NCBI GenBank assembly: GCA_964514305.1
Contig: CAZEQD010000024.1
Coordinates: 1 to 30,713 of the forward strand
Reading direction: 5' to 3'
DNA length: 30,713 nt
Source of the DNA: CAZEQD01 sp964514305
Lineage (GTDB): Bacteria > Acidobacteriota > Aminicenantia > Aminicenantales > Aminicenantaceae
How positions within the stretch are numbered: the stretch's first letter is position 1; every line of letters starts with the position of its first letter. The position numbers and the translations under genes were made by a program. Below are positions 1 to 8,200 of the stretch, piece by piece. The notes below the pieces were generated by a model. It was not told the origin of the DNA. It searched no databases and saw nothing but the letters and a program-made list of their open reading frames with translations.

Positions 1-1
1 A

Positions 2-181
2 TTCTTAGCGAAAGAAATAAAAGCAAAAAATCCAAATGAAGTAAGATGGGGCCTCTTAATGCCAAGCTTGAAAGCTTGCATAAAGAACTTCGTCTTGAGG
101 AGGGCCCACCTGAATTATGCCAGAATCGCTTCCAAATTGCGAGAACAAATTATTAAATTTTTGGGGGAACTCCAGAGGTGA
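2..181 (+). CDS. C-terminal fragment of an unrecognised protein (partial at window edge)
   Basis: An open frame runs from the first bases of the window to a TGA at 179-181, giving the last 59 residues of a gene that begins outside. The fragment is basic and helical in character, with residues such as NPNEVRWGLLMPSLKA early and a charged helix ending KLREQIIKFLGELQR. I do not recognise the family. Codon use resembles the neighbouring genes and a promoter-like element follows the stop, both consistent with a real gene end, but a chance open frame of this length cannot be excluded. Confidence 0.45.
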   Translation, partial: FLAKEIKAKNPNEVRWGLLMPSLKACIKNFVLRRAHLNYARIASKLREQIIKFLGELQR

Positions 182-189
182 GTAATCTA

Positions 190-218
190 TTGATTTCTGA
201 GCTTAGGTTGTTTACAAT
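190..218 (+). promoter_or_regulatory. Candidate sigma70-type promoter for the DUF47-pit genes
   Basis: TTGATT at 190-195 and TACAAT at 213-218 are separated by exactly 17 bases, each one or two bases from the -35 and -10 consensus. It lies about 50 bases before the DUF47 start at 267 and just after the stop of the upstream gene. Predicted by eye only. Confidence 0.4.
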
Positions 219-266
219 GGAGCATAATTTGATTTCCAGCCTATTCAAATAATTTGAGGTAAGAAA

Positions 267-941
267 ATGAGCATTATAAGCAAACTTTTTGGTAAATCTC
301 CTTTTGAGCCTCTTTATCAGCATATGCTCAAAGTTAAAGAATGCGTAGATTTAGTTAAGCCTCTGATAGAATATTTTATTGAAGGTGAGGCTGAAGAAGC
401 AAAAACTATTGCTAAGCAGATTTTTAGAGCAGAGCATGAGGCTGACTTGGTCAAGAAAGAAATTAGAAACAGTTTGCCCAAAAGTATGTTCCTGCCCGTG
501 GCCAGAGGAGACATCCTTAGTTTTCTTAAAGAACAGGATAACATTGCTGATTCCGCCGAGGATTTAGCCGCATTGATTATCCTCAGGAAGATGCCCATTC
601 CTGAAGAAATGAAGGAAGTGCTGAACAAGTTTGTGGATAAAGTTATAAGAACTTATGAAGCTGCCATGAACGTTTCCAGCGAGATTAAAGTTTTAGCAGA
701 GACCTCTTTTGGAGGCGTTGAGGCCCAAAAGGTTATGGAATTAATTGAGGAGGTTAAACTCTATGAATTTGAAGCGGATAAAGCTCAGATGAAGGCAGCC
801 AAAAAAATTTTCTCCATAGAAGACAAACTGGACCCGGTGTCAATCATGATGTGGATGCACATTTTCAGAGAACTGGGCGCCCTGGCCAACCATGCTGAGA
901 ATGCAGTCGACCGGATGAGGATGATGCTCCACAATACCTGA
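267..941 (+). CDS. DUF47/PhoU-like phosphate transport regulator (Pit accessory protein)
   Basis: The 224-residue product has the length and all-helical, charged make-up of the DUF47 (TIGR00153, PhoU-like) family. Visible family features are the opening MSIISKLFGKSPFEPLYQHM, an early HEADLVKKEIRNSLPKSMF segment near residues 56-74, and a DILSFLKEQDNIADSAEDLA segment near residues 81-100 with the acidic residues PhoU-like proteins use to bind metal. These proteins are cytoplasmic and are thought to control the low-affinity Pit phosphate transporter. A pit gene follows 217 bases downstream on the same strand, the usual pairing. The start is preceded by GAGGTAAGAAA, an acceptable ribosome site. 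No sign of truncation. Confidence 0.9.
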   Translation: MSIISKLFGKSPFEPLYQHMLKVKECVDLVKPLIEYFIEGEAEEAKTIAKQIFRAEHEADLVKKEIRNSLPKSMFLPVARGDILSFLKEQDNIADSAEDLAALIILRKMPIPEEMKEVLNKFVDKVIRTYEAAMNVSSEIKVLAETSFGGVEAQKVMELIEEVKLYEFEADKAQMKAAKKIFSIEDKLDPVSIMMWMHIFRELGALANHAENAVDRMRMMLHNT

Positions 942-1014
942 TGCAGTCTGAAGAGTCATTTGGTTTTATATTTTTGCTAAGGCACGAAGCAGAAGACTAA
1001 GCTGAGCATATTAG

Positions 1015-1035
1015 TCCCTGGACTGTAACCAGGGA
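1015..1035 (+). other. Small intergenic hairpin between the DUF47 gene and pit
   Basis: TCCCTGG at 1015-1021 and CCAGGGA at 1029-1035 form a 7-bp stem with a 7-base loop. No T-run follows, so it is not a standard terminator. It could modulate read-through from the DUF47 gene into pit. Nothing else is recognisable in this 217-base gap. Confidence 0.3.
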
Positions 1036-1158
1036 AAAGATAAGCTTATTGTTTTGCTGATAAGATGGTTTCATTTTGAGCGAGAGGTAGGTTTAGATTA
1101 GCTTAGTCTCTACGGAAAATATTATTGTGAAAAATGGAATTAAGAAAAAAGAGACGAG

Positions 1159-2397
1159 ATGGATGCTAGTTTTATTATTCTGATCATTGCTATTGTTATA
1201 GGTCTTTATAGTGCTATCAATATTGGGGCTAACGATGTGGCTAACTCCATGGCTACTTCGGTTGCTTCGGGTGCTTTGACCATAAGAAAAGCAGTCTTTG
1301 TCGCCTCTGTTTGCAATGTTTTAGGAGCGGTTTTCGTCGGCTCTCATGTGGTAAATACCATCCGTAAAGGATTAGTTAATCCCCTTCAGTTCAGTGATAA
1401 ACCCAACCTTTTTTTGTTTGGCATGCTAGCGGCTGTGCTCGGTTCTGCTCTCTGGGTGAATATGGCCACTTTTTTAAAGTTGCCTGTCTCTACTACCCAT
1501 TCTATAGTGGGGGGGGTTTTAGGCTTTGGACTGGTTAGCGTTGGTTTGGCTGGAATTAAATGGAAAGTTGTGATCTATGTTGTCTTGAGCTGGATTATCT
1601 CTCCGCTTTTCGGCTGTCTGGTGGCTTTCATTATTTTCACCATTATTAAGAAATCTATTTTGAGTTCGTCTCAGCCGATTGCTCAGACGAAAAAGATTGG
1701 TCCCTTTTTTACTGGCCTGGTAGCTTTTATGCTGTCGCTGGCTATCATCTATAAAGGACTGAAAAACCTACATTTAGATCTTCCTCTCTTCCAGGCCTTG
1801 TTAGTTTCCTTATTGATAGGTTTTTTGGGTTATCTAGTTGGCTTTATTTTTCTGCGGAGATATAAAGAAAAAGATATGGATCCTTATTATCAGGTAGAGA
1901 GGATGGCCAACCCTCTCCAGGTTCTTTCAGCGAGCTACCAGGCCTTTTCTCATGGAGCCAACGATGTGGCAAATGCCGTGGGACCAGTGGCTGCTATTGT
2001 GGCCATTATTCATACCCATCAGGTAAAAATGCAAGTGGAGGTACCAATTTGGCTATTACTTATCGGCGGAGCTGGCCTGGCCATAGGCATTTATTTTTGG
2101 GGTCACCGGGTAATGGAGACAGTAGGAAAAAAGATTACTTCCATTACTCCTACCCGGGGTTTTTCAGCTGAATTTGGTACAGCCACCACCGTTCTTATCT
2201 GTTCAAGGCTGGGTATGCCTGTCTCTACCACCCACGTGGCTGTAGGTAATATAATCGGAGTTGGTCTGGCCAGAGGTATTTCGGCTATCAACATCGATGT
2301 CATCAAAAGAATTTTTTCAGCCTGGATTATTTCTCTACCAGCAGCCGGTCTTTTTTCCATAGCTATCTATTTTATTCTAAAATTTATTTTTGTCTGA
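1159..2397 (+). CDS. pit: Pit-family low-affinity inorganic phosphate transporter
   Basis: The 412-residue integral membrane protein carries the duplicated signature of the PiT family (PF01384). GANDVANS is at residues 23-30 and GANDVANA at 266-273, each followed by a PVSTTH motif, at 109-114 and 354-359. These inverted halves form the ion and phosphate pathway; family members use a H+ or Na+ gradient to import phosphate, often as a metal-phosphate complex. A cytoplasmic loop with the charged stretch RRYKEKDMDPYYQVERM separates the halves. Length matches short bacterial Pit proteins. The upstream DUF47 gene supports the role. The ATG is preceded by the purine-rich AAAAAAGAGACGAG. Confidence 0.95.
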   Translation: MDASFIILIIAIVIGLYSAINIGANDVANSMATSVASGALTIRKAVFVASVCNVLGAVFVGSHVVNTIRKGLVNPLQFSDKPNLFLFGMLAAVLGSALWVNMATFLKLPVSTTHSIVGGVLGFGLVSVGLAGIKWKVVIYVVLSWIISPLFGCLVAFIIFTIIKKSILSSSQPIAQTKKIGPFFTGLVAFMLSLAIIYKGLKNLHLDLPLFQALLVSLLIGFLGYLVGFIFLRRYKEKDMDPYYQVERMANPLQVLSASYQAFSHGANDVANAVGPVAAIVAIIHTHQVKMQVEVPIWLLLIGGAGLAIGIYFWGHRVMETVGKKITSITPTRGFSAEFGTATTVLICSRLGMPVSTTHVAVGNIIGVGLARGISAINIDVIKRIFSAWIISLPAAGLFSIAIYFILKFIFV

Positions 2398-2492
2398 GAA
2401 GGGGAGAATTAGTTTTTTGAACTTTATAGAGATCAATGGTTTCCTTAGGCCGCTGTTCAATTGAGGCCCATTATTTGTCGCCCTGGGTTGAC

Positions 2493-2517
2493 GGCTCGTT
2501 CGGAGAACGAGCCCTAC
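2493..2517 (-). repeat. REP-like palindrome with GTAGGG head
   Basis: On the plus strand GGCTCGTTC (2493-2501) and GAACGAGCC (2505-2513) form a perfect 9-bp stem around GGA. Read on the minus strand it begins GTAGGGCTCGTTC, the same head and TCC loop as the elements at 16372-16440 and 21148. It sits between pit and the next gene. Confidence 0.55.
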
Positions 2518-2607
2518 AGGAAATAAAAGGGCTGACTGGGGGATGCTTATGGTCAGTGCCAGCGGCACAGCAGTCATATATGAAGATTAATTAAAGGGAG
2601 GAAAATA

Positions 2608-2967
2608 ATGGAAAGACATATCGATATTATTGGAGCTCTTTGGATAGCTATGGGAGCTCTGGGAGTCATGGCTGGCTTTCTTGTTTTTGGCCTTCTTTTT
2701 GGAATCTCTTTTATCCCTAACATGGGATATGAAGCCCCAATTATTCTTAGAGCCATAGGATTCGGAGTTGGAATTTTTCTTGTAGTTCTTTCCGCCCCAG
2801 AAATAATAGCAGGAGTCGGGCTTTTGAAGAGACTGGAATGGGCCAGGATTTTAACTCTGGTTGTCTCTTTTTTTAACCTTTTAAGCTTTCCTTTTGGCAC
2901 AGCTCTGGGAATTTACTCTATTATTATTTTATTTAAAGAAGAAACAATCAAAATTTTTCAATCTTGA
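2608..2967 (+). CDS. Small multi-pass membrane protein, function unknown
   Basis: This encodes 119 residues with about four hydrophobic segments: near residues 6-27 (IIGALWIAMGALGVMAGFL), 45-63, 65-75 and 80-109. Between the last two lies the motif LLKRLEWARILTLVVSFFNL, then FPFGTALGIYSIIILF. This WAR...FPxGTxxGxY pattern recurs in small uncharacterised bacterial membrane proteins. The start follows a strong ribosome site (AAGGGAGGAAAATA). It is separated from pit by a 210-base gap holding a palindromic repeat, so co-transcription with pit is uncertain. No function is proposed. Confidence 0.8.
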   Translation: MERHIDIIGALWIAMGALGVMAGFLVFGLLFGISFIPNMGYEAPIILRAIGFGVGIFLVVLSAPEIIAGVGLLKRLEWARILTLVVSFFNLLSFPFGTALGIYSIIILFKEETIKIFQS

Positions 2968-3202
2968 AAAAACATTTCTCCTTTTGCAGTAAGTAAGATT
3001 TAAAGTCAAGTTTTTTCCGGAAAGAATGACTAAAGCCCAGAGTTAATTTGTTTATAATCTGGGTAATTAAGGCTGAACAAGAAGAAAGAACCAGATGGCC
3101 AAGGATGGAGTCTTTTTGAGGCCATCAATGTAGGTGAAGGTATTGACCGCTCTAAGCGGCCGCAGTTAACTTTGAAATTTAAAAATAAAAAAGGAGAAGA
3201 GG

Positions 3203-4336
3203 ATGAAACAAATATTTTGGATTTTTCTGGCCATAATAGCCAGCGCTTGCGTTTCTAACCTTTTTGCAAAAAGTCAAGCAGTGACTTCTCCAGATATTGG
3301 AAGTATTGTCAAAGTGCTTAAAGATCAAAAAATTGATTATTATCTTTTTTCTAATACCCAGAACAACAAATTCCTGGTTGTGCCCAAATTTGGAGGGCGG
3401 ATTTTAGCTGTAGACCTAGGCGGAGAAAATGTATTCTGGACACATCCTGACATTCTAAGGGGTCAGGGTGGGCAGCGCTCCTGGATTTCTCCTGAAGGCG
3501 GAGCCAAAGGTTTTATTTTACGCCCTGATTGGAAGGGCAACCGTGATTTTTCCATGCTGGACCCCGGCCATTATAAAGTTTTAGATTTTAAAAATAATGA
3601 ATATCTAAGCCTGGCCAATACTTTTCAGGTAACTTCCAATGATGGCCAGGAAAATTATTATTTAACCTTAACCAGAGAGATGAAACTCGGTCAGGATCCT
3701 CTTCTGGAGGAGCCTCAATTTAAATCCTTAAAATATCAGTTTTTGGGGATAGATTTTGTTCATAAGCTCAAGAATAATTCTCAGAAAAAACTGGATAAAA
3801 TACTGGCTTTGTGGTCTTTGATTCAGGTACCTCCTAGAGGGACGATGATCGTTCCTGTTGAGGAAGTTGTCAGAGAAGCCTGGCGGGGTAACTATTTTGA
3901 GCCTATTCCAGATGAGTATGTAAAAGCTAACCCTGATTCTTTTTCCTTCTATGTAGAGGGAAGTCGCCGCTATAAAGTTGGCCTCAGGCCCCAATCAGTT
4001 AAAGGAATTATCAGTTATTTAGCCAGGGCCAAAGACAATGATTTTTTTATGATAATAATGACCTTCCCCGTTAAACCTGAGGCTCCTTATGTGGATAGGC
4101 CCAGGACTGAACAACAGACAAACGGAGACTGCATCCAGATTTACAGCCATCTGGAAGAAGCTCCCTTGGCCTTCGGTGAGATGGAATGTCATTCCTGGGG
4201 ATTGGAACTTCCGCCTGGTAGCGAGCAGGCTTTTCCCATCAAAATATATATTTATAAAGCTTCTCTTGAGATTTTGAAAAAGATTGGCAGCAGGCTTGTC
4301 TGCCCTCATTTTGACAAGGCATGCCTTTTTAAATAA
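3203..4336 (+). CDS. Secreted DUF4380-like (aldose-epimerase-fold) protein
   Basis: A 377-residue protein with an N-terminal signal peptide (MKQIFWIFLAIIASACVSNLFA). The mature part opens with a segment typical of DUF4380-type proteins: GGRILAVDLGGENVFW near residues 70-85, then GGQRSWISPEGG. In this family such segments belong to a beta-sandwich like that of galactose mutarotases. A cysteine in the signal region (C16) does not fit a lipobox well, so periplasmic export is more likely than lipidation. No catalytic residues can be assigned by eye. A strong ribosome site (AAGGAGAAGAGG) precedes the ATG. It converges with the exopolysaccharide operon that ends at 4397; no functional link is evident. 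Confidence 0.7.
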   Translation: MKQIFWIFLAIIASACVSNLFAKSQAVTSPDIGSIVKVLKDQKIDYYLFSNTQNNKFLVVPKFGGRILAVDLGGENVFWTHPDILRGQGGQRSWISPEGGAKGFILRPDWKGNRDFSMLDPGHYKVLDFKNNEYLSLANTFQVTSNDGQENYYLTLTREMKLGQDPLLEEPQFKSLKYQFLGIDFVHKLKNNSQKKLDKILALWSLIQVPPRGTMIVPVEEVVREAWRGNYFEPIPDEYVKANPDSFSFYVEGSRRYKVGLRPQSVKGIISYLARAKDNDFFMIIMTFPVKPEAPYVDRPRTEQQTNGDCIQIYSHLEEAPLAFGEMECHSWGLELPPGSEQAFPIKIYIYKASLEILKKIGSRLVCPHFDKACLFK

Positions 4337-4396
4337 AATTATTTCGGAGAAGCAGGGTAGACTCCGTAAGTTGAAAGATAGCTTTCTCCATTGCAT

Positions 4397-5719
4397 TTAC
4401 CATCTGTAGCCTACAATTGCAAAAAAAACATTTCTCTTAAGACCATTATTTTCTCTTCTGTGGGAAAAGTAGAATTGAAGCTTTATCTTTCGGAGAAAGT
4501 AATAGTCAAATCCAGTCAGAAATACTCTGCTTTGAGTTATCAAGGCATCTTCAAGAGTTATGATTTCAAAAGGCTTTGATCCCTGTCCATAACCGATAAA
4601 GAAATAGCTTCCATCTGAGAAATATCTTCTGAGATTGGCCAGCCAGGATAGGGATTTCCCTTTTTCCTCAGGAACATAATACAATCTCAGATAAGAATAA
4701 TATTTTCCAAAATAATATCCGAGAGAACCGAGATAAATAGAAACTGACTTTGATTTAAAATTCATCCTTCTGTATCCTGCTGAGATTTCAGCGACAGATA
4801 GCAGTGATTGATAGACTTCGCCTAAATAGGATGTTTGAGGATAATAAATCGCATTATGAGAATAGCTGAAGTTTAAAAAAGCGTAGGCTTTTCTCCAGAG
4901 ACGAGGATAAAGCTCAATTTCATATTGGGTATCCCATTTATTAAATCTTTTAGTTTTATCGTAGCTTAGGAATATTGTGGCCAGATTGGATGGCGCTTTA
5001 AATCTTAAAGTAAATCGATGATTTAGATAATTATCCCTATGGTCGCTGAAGCTTTCGAGTCTATATTGATACCACAGGGCTATAGTCTCTTTCCGAACAA
5101 GGTTAGTCCTTTTTAGAGCATGTTCATATATTTTATTTTCTGGATCAAGGTGGGCAGCTTTTTTAAAATATTTTCTTGCCTGTAAGTAATCTCCTCTGCT
5201 TTCCCAAATGAGACCTAATCGGTAATATACATCAGGATGGTTGGAGTTACTCTGTAATATCTGTTGATAAAGGACAATAGCCCGGCTGAAGTCTTTCTTC
5301 CAAAAGGCAACTTCAGCTGCTCCTTTTAAAGCCTCAATATTTTGAGGTTCTAAGGCTAGAACCTGTGTGTACTTAGATCCGGCCTGTTCATAGTTCTTTT
5401 TCCAGACATAAATTCTTGCTTGAGCTAAAAGAACCTCTGTATTATCGGGATAGAGCTTTAGCATTCTGTTTAAAATTATCAGAGATTTTTCCCACTGCCT
5501 GGAAAAAGCATAAGCCTTGGAAAGAATAAGATTGAAATCGTACTCTTGAGGATTTTCTCTCAACTGTTGAAGACAGATATCAATAGCTGTTGAATAATTT
5601 TTTGTTTTAAGAGCAGTGAGAGCTTTTTCTTTGTTATCCAAATCGTCAGCAAAAGTATTTAGCCAGGAAACGGTAACAAGAAAAAGAGTAATAAGGATGA
5701 ATATGATGTATCTTTTCAT
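4397..5719 (-). CDS. TPR protein with C-terminal YaiO-like outer-membrane beta-barrel
   Basis: A signal peptide (MKRYIIFILITLFLVTVSWL...) is followed by about five tetratricopeptide repeats (roughly residues 30-205). The last 215 or so residues are rich in alternating aromatic and polar strands (YQYRLESF, YEIELYPRLW, FYFSHRREN) and end VGYRW, with a terminal aromatic residue as in outer-membrane barrels. This matches the YaiO family and parallels PgaA, whose periplasmic TPRs and barrel export poly-N-acetylglucosamine. I chose the start at 5719 rather than an in-frame ATG 48 bases upstream. It overlaps the glycosyltransferase stop as ATGA and begins the signal peptide directly. It is the last gene of the minus-strand operon and the likely exit pore for the polymer made by the glycosyltransferase. 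The 60-base gap to the converging gene has no convincing terminator. Confidence 0.85.
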   Translation of the reverse strand: MKRYIIFILITLFLVTVSWLNTFADDLDNKEKALTALKTKNYSTAIDICLQQLRENPQEYDFNLILSKAYAFSRQWEKSLIILNRMLKLYPDNTEVLLAQARIYVWKKNYEQAGSKYTQVLALEPQNIEALKGAAEVAFWKKDFSRAIVLYQQILQSNSNHPDVYYRLGLIWESRGDYLQARKYFKKAAHLDPENKIYEHALKRTNLVRKETIALWYQYRLESFSDHRDNYLNHRFTLRFKAPSNLATIFLSYDKTKRFNKWDTQYEIELYPRLWRKAYAFLNFSYSHNAIYYPQTSYLGEVYQSLLSVAEISAGYRRMNFKSKSVSIYLGSLGYYFGKYYSYLRLYYVPEEKGKSLSWLANLRRYFSDGSYFFIGYGQGSKPFEIITLEDALITQSRVFLTGFDYYFLRKIKLQFYFSHRRENNGLKRNVFFAIVGYRW

Positions 5720-7140
5720 GTTTTTGCTGCCTTTACAGAAAATCCTTTTTTTTCTATTTCCCCCCATTCTTTTTTGCCGAGGAGGAAATCAAAGAAAGCT
5801 TTAAATCGGACTGCAGTCAAAAATTGTCGGTATAAAATATTTTCTAAAAAGGCAAATAGAGAGAGAGTCAAAATGTCCGAGAGACGGGAAAAGCGGTGAG
5901 GTGAATATTCTTCGAGTAAAATCGACAGCAAAGAAATGAGGGTCCCATAAATAACAGCCAGAAGGAAGAACAGCACGGTGTAAGGATAATTTATCCTTCC
6001 TAAGACTATAAAGATGAGAAAAATTATATAGCCAAAAAATTCTATGAGAGGTCCTAACATTTCGAAAATAAGATAGAAGGGCATAGCAAATAAGCCTGTT
6101 ACTCCATAGCGAGGATTGAAAAGCATCTTGAAATTGTGAGTTAGGCTTTCTATAAGCCCTATGTGCCACCTTTTTCTCTGATTGGCCAGGGATTTCAAAG
6201 TTTCTGGGGCTGCAGTCCAGCAGATAGGATCAGGAATGAAATATACTCGATGTGGCTTTTTTTTCTGATGAAGATATTTTTTCATCCTGATAATTAAGTC
6301 CATATCCTCCCCGATAGTCTCTGTTCGGTAGCCGCCGCATTCAAGGGTAGTATCTTTGCGGAAAACACCAAAAGCACCAGAAATGATTAATATGCTCTGG
6401 AGAATGGAAAGAGCAATTCTTCCTCCAAGGAATGCTCTAAGATACTCAATGATTTGAAAACGGGCTAAGATGTTTCGAGGCATCCCCACTTTTACCACTT
6501 GCCCTCTTTTTATCAGACAGCCATTGCTTAAACGGATAATGCCTCCGGCGGCGACTGCTTTTTCTGGGTCTTCAATAAAAGGACGCACTATCTTTAAGAG
6601 AGCATCTTTTTCCAGAATTGAATCACTATCTATGGCGCAGAAAAGGGGATAACGTGCAATGTTTAGCCCGGCATTTAAAGCGTCTGCTTTCTGCCCTCTA
6701 ATTTTATCTACAACAATTAATTTATGATTTAAAGTTGAAGCGTATATGGCCTTGATTGGTTTTGTTTCTAAAGATTTGCGGAAGACAAAGTTAGTTTTTT
6801 TTAAGTGAAAAGTCAAAATTAATTTTTCGAGAGTTAAGTCAGTAGAACCATCATTGACAACTATGACTTCATAAAGTGGATACTCTAAGCTAAGGAGGGA
6901 TTGAACGCTTTCAATTATTGTCTGTTCTTCATTATAGGTAGGGACTATGATCGAAATAGGTTTAATTAAAGGGAGATGGAAAATTTCTTTAACTCTAACA
7001 AAAAAAGATATATGGCGATAATGGAATATTCCGAAGAAAGAAAGGATCATGAATAGAGCATAAAGTGTATTGATAAGAAAAAAATAGCCTAAAATAGTAT
7101 AACATATTATATTTATGGCAGTACTTAGGAAATGATCCAT
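5716..7140 (-). CDS. Processive family 2 glycosyltransferase (BcsA/PgaC-like)
   Basis: A 474-residue membrane glycosyltransferase. One N-terminal membrane span (about 9-39) precedes a GT-A domain with PISIIVPTYNEEQ (61-73), VVNDGSTD (D97), the metal-binding D171-S-D173, the catalytic-base motif TIGED (E278, D279) and QRKRW at 321-325. The last marks processive synthases such as cellulose, PNAG and hyaluronan synthases. Several C-terminal spans (about 345-455) would form the translocation channel. It lacks the PilZ domain of BcsA. By family, it should polymerise a nucleotide-sugar at the inner membrane; the sugar is not readable from sequence. The start has a ribosome site (AAGAAGGCTAAGAAA). 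The gene starts 13 bases after the HEAT gene and overlaps the barrel gene by 4 bases. Confidence 0.9.
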   Translation of the reverse strand: MDHFLSTAINIICYTILGYFFLINTLYALFMILSFFGIFHYRHISFFVRVKEIFHLPLIKPISIIVPTYNEEQTIIESVQSLLSLEYPLYEVIVVNDGSTDLTLEKLILTFHLKKTNFVFRKSLETKPIKAIYASTLNHKLIVVDKIRGQKADALNAGLNIARYPLFCAIDSDSILEKDALLKIVRPFIEDPEKAVAAGGIIRLSNGCLIKRGQVVKVGMPRNILARFQIIEYLRAFLGGRIALSILQSILIISGAFGVFRKDTTLECGGYRTETIGEDMDLIIRMKKYLHQKKKPHRVYFIPDPICWTAAPETLKSLANQRKRWHIGLIESLTHNFKMLFNPRYGVTGLFAMPFYLIFEMLGPLIEFFGYIIFLIFIVLGRINYPYTVLFFLLAVIYGTLISLLSILLEEYSPHRFSRLSDILTLSLFAFLENILYRQFLTAVRFKAFFDFLLGKKEWGEIEKKGFSVKAAKT

Positions 7141-7153
7141 TTTCTTAGCCTTC

Positions 7154-8200
7154 TTAATAAATGATATTGCCTAAAACCATCGAGGCCATGTCAGCTGCAT
7201 AGCGGTCTTTTTTTTGTTTGGCTACCCGCTTTAATTGTTTTATTCCTTCAACTCCCAGGTTGGCCAAACCATAGCCTGCATTATAGCGTACATTCCAGAA
7301 AGGAGAAAAAAGCCCTCTGGTTATTATCTTCACTGCATCTAAGCTCTTCATTTTTCCTAGGCTTTTTAGGGCTTGGGCATTGACTATCCAGGAGCTGTCA
7401 TTGGCTAATTTTTTTAAAATTTCAATCGAATCTGGAATCTGCATATTTCCTAGAGCCCTGGCTACTCTTATCCTGATTTCCTTATCAGGATGTTCAGAAA
7501 AAACAATGATATCCGAATAAAGAGAACGAATAGGAATGGCTCCAACTAATTCGATCAGCATCCCCAGTTTTTCTGCAGGAAGCGGCTTTTTTAGATATTC
7601 TTTTAAAGGATTTACTATTATATTTCCGAGTACATATAGGCTGTGCATATAACCTAAGAGATTGGGATGAGGGTCCTCTTCGAAAGCTTGAAGTATGTAA
7701 GAGGCAGTTTCTGGCTCCTGGATTCTAGAGAGAGCATTGATGACGGTCAGCCTCAGGACAGGCTTATCATGTAAGAATTTGATGACTGTTTTAATATCTG
7801 AAGGATCAGAAAAAATAACAAAAAGTCGTAATACTTTTAATTTTTTAGCTGTCCAGGCAGAGTTCAATTGTTTTAGGCATTTCTCTTTTAGAACATGATT
7901 AAAGATTGTTTTTAATTTTTCTTTTTCTCTACCCTTTATGATATCTAAATAATCCGTTAATACTTTAATCAAAACATTAGATTGAAATCTGTATTTTTGA
8001 GCAATTTTAAGGCAAGCCATGACATCTGAAGAAGAAATGGCCTTAAGGATATCCATTTCAATTTGGTTGTATTTTTTTTGAAAAATTTTTTGGTTGCGGT
8101 TGACAATAATTCTTCTCAAAAATATAAATAAAACGAGGCAGAGGGAAAAGGACATTAGGAAAATAACTCCAAAGAGGGTAATTATTATTAGGATATTCAT
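7154..8200 (-). CDS. Membrane-anchored HEAT-repeat protein of the polysaccharide operon
   Basis: 348 residues. A single strongly hydrophobic N-terminal segment (MNILIIITLFGVIFLMSFSL onward, to about 30) is followed by RR and a helical, mostly soluble domain. The C-terminal half shows HEAT-like repeats: HPDKEIRIRVARALGNMQIP, SSWIVNAQALKSLGKMKSLD and PFWNVRYNAGYGLANLGVEG, each ending in a short A-x-x-LG signature. Such repeats are protein-binding scaffolds. Its position between a response regulator (4-base ATGA overlap at 8197-8200) and a synthase suggests a regulatory or assembly partner of the glycosyltransferase. That role is inferred from gene order only. Topology, with the HEAT domain probably cytosolic, is also inferred. 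Confidence 0.85.
   Translation of the reverse strand: MNILIIITLFGVIFLMSFSLCLVLFIFLRRIIVNRNQKIFQKKYNQIEMDILKAISSSDVMACLKIAQKYRFQSNVLIKVLTDYLDIIKGREKEKLKTIFNHVLKEKCLKQLNSAWTAKKLKVLRLFVIFSDPSDIKTVIKFLHDKPVLRLTVINALSRIQEPETASYILQAFEEDPHPNLLGYMHSLYVLGNIIVNPLKEYLKKPLPAEKLGMLIELVGAIPIRSLYSDIIVFSEHPDKEIRIRVARALGNMQIPDSIEILKKLANDSSWIVNAQALKSLGKMKSLDAVKIITRGLFSPFWNVRYNAGYGLANLGVEGIKQLKRVAKQKKDRYAADMASMVLGNIIY

Noticed and set aside
4019..4396. 125-residue minus-strand frame
   Set aside because: It is the reverse of the DUF4380-like gene, with no ribosome site and no recognisable domain.
5720..5767. Longer start of the YaiO-like gene
   Set aside because: It adds 16 charged residues before a clean signal peptide; the ATG at 5719 gives the ATGA overlap with the glycosyltransferase stop.
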